A stretch of DNA of 64,000 nt from Anticarsia gemmatalis (Eukaryota > Arthropoda > Insecta > Lepidoptera > Erebidae), in assembly GCF_050436995.1 (NCBI RefSeq), contig NC_134765.1, forward strand, positions 3,251,501 through 3,315,500, in the 5' to 3' direction. Below the pieces are notes generated by a model. That model was not told where the DNA came from, searched no databases, and saw nothing but the letters and a program-made list of their open reading frames with translations. A program made the translations under genes and the position numbers. This document shows positions 60,908 through 64,000 of this stretch, in pieces (positions within the stretch are counted from its first letter, which is position 1; every line of letters begins with the position of its first letter).

Positions 60908-63900
60908 AACAAGTGCTTAAAGTATATAGTAGATACTTTTTATAATTGTCGACTTTCTGTAAGAAGATGGAATCTTTGATTCATGTTGTAGCCCAAACAT
61001 TTGTCGTTGTGATGGCAACGCTCTACGCTTCGAACTAATTCTAGGCACAATAACTTCTACGACACAGAGCTGTTTAAAAGAGACACAAATAAAATAAAAT
61101 TTTATATATAACAAAAATAATTTCGTGTTTTGTAGGTTTTTAAAAAGACCATCTGTTATAAATAAGGGGGGGTTTCACAAACGTACAAACCAAGCAGAAC
61201 TAACGGTGTTCACGTGTATCAATAACACAATAGGCAACATGATGAATTTAAATGTATGCAATTCCACACGAACAACCATTTATTTCACCGAGGGCATAAA
61301 CTGCTCACACAACACGCATGCACTATTTATCATACGAGTGCCCTTTTCCTTTCGACACCATCTTATATCCTACTCACTCTTATTCTAACAGCAATAAGGA
61401 CTATTTTTAAATGGCATGTAATGTAAGACTGATTAAAAAACTCCATAAATCTAAATTAGTGGCTGTTTCAAGCAATTAGAAAGCTCTACAGTTTCTTTTG
61501 TTTTAATAGATACCTAGCCAGGTGAGTATTTGTCATTTTAGGATCATTATCTTCGACAAATTTATTTCTTTGAGCTGGCGTTGGTTTGATGATTTAGTAT
61601 GTAAAGGTATGATGTCAGGTGTAATAAAGTTTATTGGAAGAAAGTTAAAATTGTGTCGAATTAGAATTATAAATGACTAATAAACTACTAAATGGTCATA
61701 TTTTAAAATTTTAAGCGACAGAACATGTTTTCCGAAACACAATTTTGATATATTTATTTATTTTTAACTTCATATACTTACATAGATGTATACAGGCGGA
61801 TCTAATGTTGGTCTACGCCGGGGTGATATATGTAAATGAAGTGGGTGTTTAAAAAAAATCATATAAAATTTGTACATATTTTTCATGACGTGAGATCATC
61901 GCGAGTGGCGTCTTATAGCTAATATCTATGAGATAAAGGTGTGTTTTTATGTATGTATTCATATTCTGGATACTTTTGACCTCGGGTCTTCTCGCCCGGA
62001 CTTCCAGAATTCCGGTAATAATAGTAAAAAACTATTGAATATTTCGTGTCTTCTAAAACACTGCACCAATAAACAAGAACCGATCGCCCTACGTGGTCGC
62101 TACCACGTAATATAAATAGAAATTGCCGATAACACAACGATAACGCCAACACGTTTCTATGTCTGATAAAAGGCATAGATTACAAAAATTGGACGCCCCG
62201 ATGACGGCTGCAGTACGAACAATACAAATCGATTCGTCAATATGCAGATAATAATATGAAAGGTGAATAAAATGCTTTAAGTAAGTATTGTTTTGAAGGA
62301 GACAGACTAGAAAATGATTTTTGTAGTAAACTGGTGAAGTTTTGTAGTAAGAATATATTTTGTTTATTTATTTATTGAGCCGTGAGAATGTGTAACTTCA
62401 CTATTGAGAAAGTTTGTGTCTTATAATTGTTTATTTATCGAACTTTTATAGGTTCTTACTTTTTGCACTCTCGCGTTGCAAATTCTCGTGTTCAAAGATC
62501 ATTAAAAAGTAATACCATGTACTAGATAAAATCCATTCTAAGGTTTGAAAACTGACAAAATATTTCTAAAATGTAACTTCCAAAAACACTTTTCTATGCC
62601 ACAATTCGCAGAACAAAACTATCACAGACATCATTACAATACCATTAGCACAAACGCACTCAAAACGCCGTTAGTATTTCTCAAAATACCCTCACAGCAA
62701 CAGTGGTTCTCGGAAAGGAAACTGTCCTACCATTAGTGTTTCCTTTTGGGAATAGTCAACACACATCACTCAAATTTCATTATACGGAAATATAAATTTA
62801 GCCTCAAAGTCTCTGATGTGAGGAATGAGCGCATTTTTATATTGATTACAAACAAGGAGCTTGATTTCCTTGTTACGGTTTAATTAACCGTTGATTGAGG
62901 AGTGAGGAGAGGACACGAGGTATCGAGTTTTATGAGTTCTTCCGCAACACCCTTATTTTTCATTTCTTAACACCTATTTAATATTGAAATTAGGTAGCTT
63001 AAATTGAATTTGAATCATGTCAAATTTTCCTTTTTTATTTTTAAATCATGAAATATTATTGATAGTGCAAAAAAGCGCGGATGTACAAACATCTGTTTAA
63101 CCGTCCTTCGAAAGCGAACGTTTGTCAGTATAACAATTAATTAGAATTTGTTATGTTTTATGCGTATCCGAACTACATTTTTGTTTACATAAAGTAAGTT
63201 TCTCAGCCGCATTTGTTGACAAACCACGTAAAAACAATAAACCATGCCTTGTTTATGCTCCAAGAAGGAGGTTATCTTGTATTTTCTAATAAATTAAATT
63301 ATCCATATGTACTGTATCGGGTACAATATGCACCATGTTGCGTGCATGTGGCTTTGTTTGATGTCAAGAGAGGAGTCATTATAAGAATTATGTTCTCAAA
63401 CGCAGATATTAATAGTGGGATAATTGTGAGACAAAGTATCTTGTATTATTAGAACTTTTTTATAGAGTAGAGATTGAATTCGTTATGTATTGCTAGCACT
63501 GTGTTGTCGTTTAATATTCCGTTCATATATAAACTAAAGACAATAATTGTCTTTAGTTTTTAGACAATAATTGTTTTAAGAAGGATATCCTTCTCTTGGT
63601 ACTAACGAAACGAAGCGAGCGTTGACATTTGAACTAACTTAAATATTAGTTCTTTCGGAACACGCTGAGGGCGCTAATCCATTTTTCAAAATATCCTGAT
63701 AACTACTCGATTGTTGCCTTTAGTGGAAAAAAATGAGATGCCGTAGTTTATAAAATATCATATACGCTTACTTCATTTTGATATTAGAAACCTTACGCTT
63801 ACAAAAAGCAGCGGCGTTTTTGCCAGAATATTAGTGTGATATATAGATGATGCGAAGCTATTTTCAAACATGAATTTCATTAGTAGGTTATGCGTGCAGA

Positions 63901-64000
63901 AAATGCAAAAGGAAATAAGTGTTTAACCTAGTGATCTTTGCTGCTAATAGAACACATGTGGAATTCCTTCACCAGATATTAATAAGTTTAAAAGATGAGG
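60908..64000. other. Non-coding stretch to the end of the window
   Basis: No gene or known repeat is supported. A perfect 14-bp inverted repeat lies at 63531-63559 (AAACTAAAGACAAT / ATTGTCTTTAGTTT, one base between), followed by a partial third copy. An acceptor and a strong donor frame only 12 nt at 61502-61513, too little to call. Confidence 0.45.

Noticed and set aside
61502..61513. A 12-nt plus-strand microexon (TTTTAATAG … CCAG|GTGAGT)
   Set aside because: Too short to judge from sequence; the sites are good but there is no coding evidence.
1..64000. CRISPR arrays, bacterial operons or phage genes
   Set aside because: Composition, repeats and absence of long ORFs are those of an insect nuclear genome; no regularly spaced repeats were seen.

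Overview
This window looks like nuclear DNA from a moth, most probably a noctuid. It is AT-rich and has no open frame that reads as a complete protein. It is full of short dispersed repeats typical of Lepidoptera: tRNA-derived SINEs with recognisable A and B boxes, a SINE with a 5S rRNA-like head, 3' tails of non-LTR retrotransposons, small inverted-repeat elements (MITEs) and Helitron-like non-autonomous elements. The organism call is inferred from these families and from base composition; there was no database search.

Layout. Positions 1-1250 hold a large imperfect palindrome, each arm carrying an inverted copy of the C-terminal end of a mariner/IS630-type transposase. Positions 1251-7150 are plain AT-rich DNA. 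Positions 7150-22900 are dense in repeats: SINEs at 7160, 7868, 10722, 19935 and 20393, the 5S-type SINE at 15070, MITEs at 14199, 14394, 16161 and 22169, and retroelement tails. Positions 22900-27950 are mostly unique. Positions 28200-28990 are a GC- and CpG-richer stretch that looks like a plus-strand promoter and 5' UTR. Positions 29000-41600 are unique sequence with scattered repeat tails. Positions 41617-42776 hold a 1.16-kb element. Positions 44500-51750 carry more SINEs and MITEs. The rest, to 64000, is largely unique and apparently non-coding.

Genes. No complete gene can be supported. The most informative signals are splice-site-like. On the plus strand, abutted acceptor/donor sequences at 17784/17785 and 48935/48936, with a weaker one at 59002/59003, look like recursive-splicing ratchet points. 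The first two could instead be short cassette exons of 63 and 45 nt whose reading phases fit each other. On the minus strand, 43377-43420 has the form of a 44-nt coding microexon with good splice sites. A minus-strand start exon at 54466-54584 is possible but weaker. Taken together, the window probably lies inside one or more very long introns, perhaps with an internal promoter near 28.5 kb. Testing that needs RNA data.
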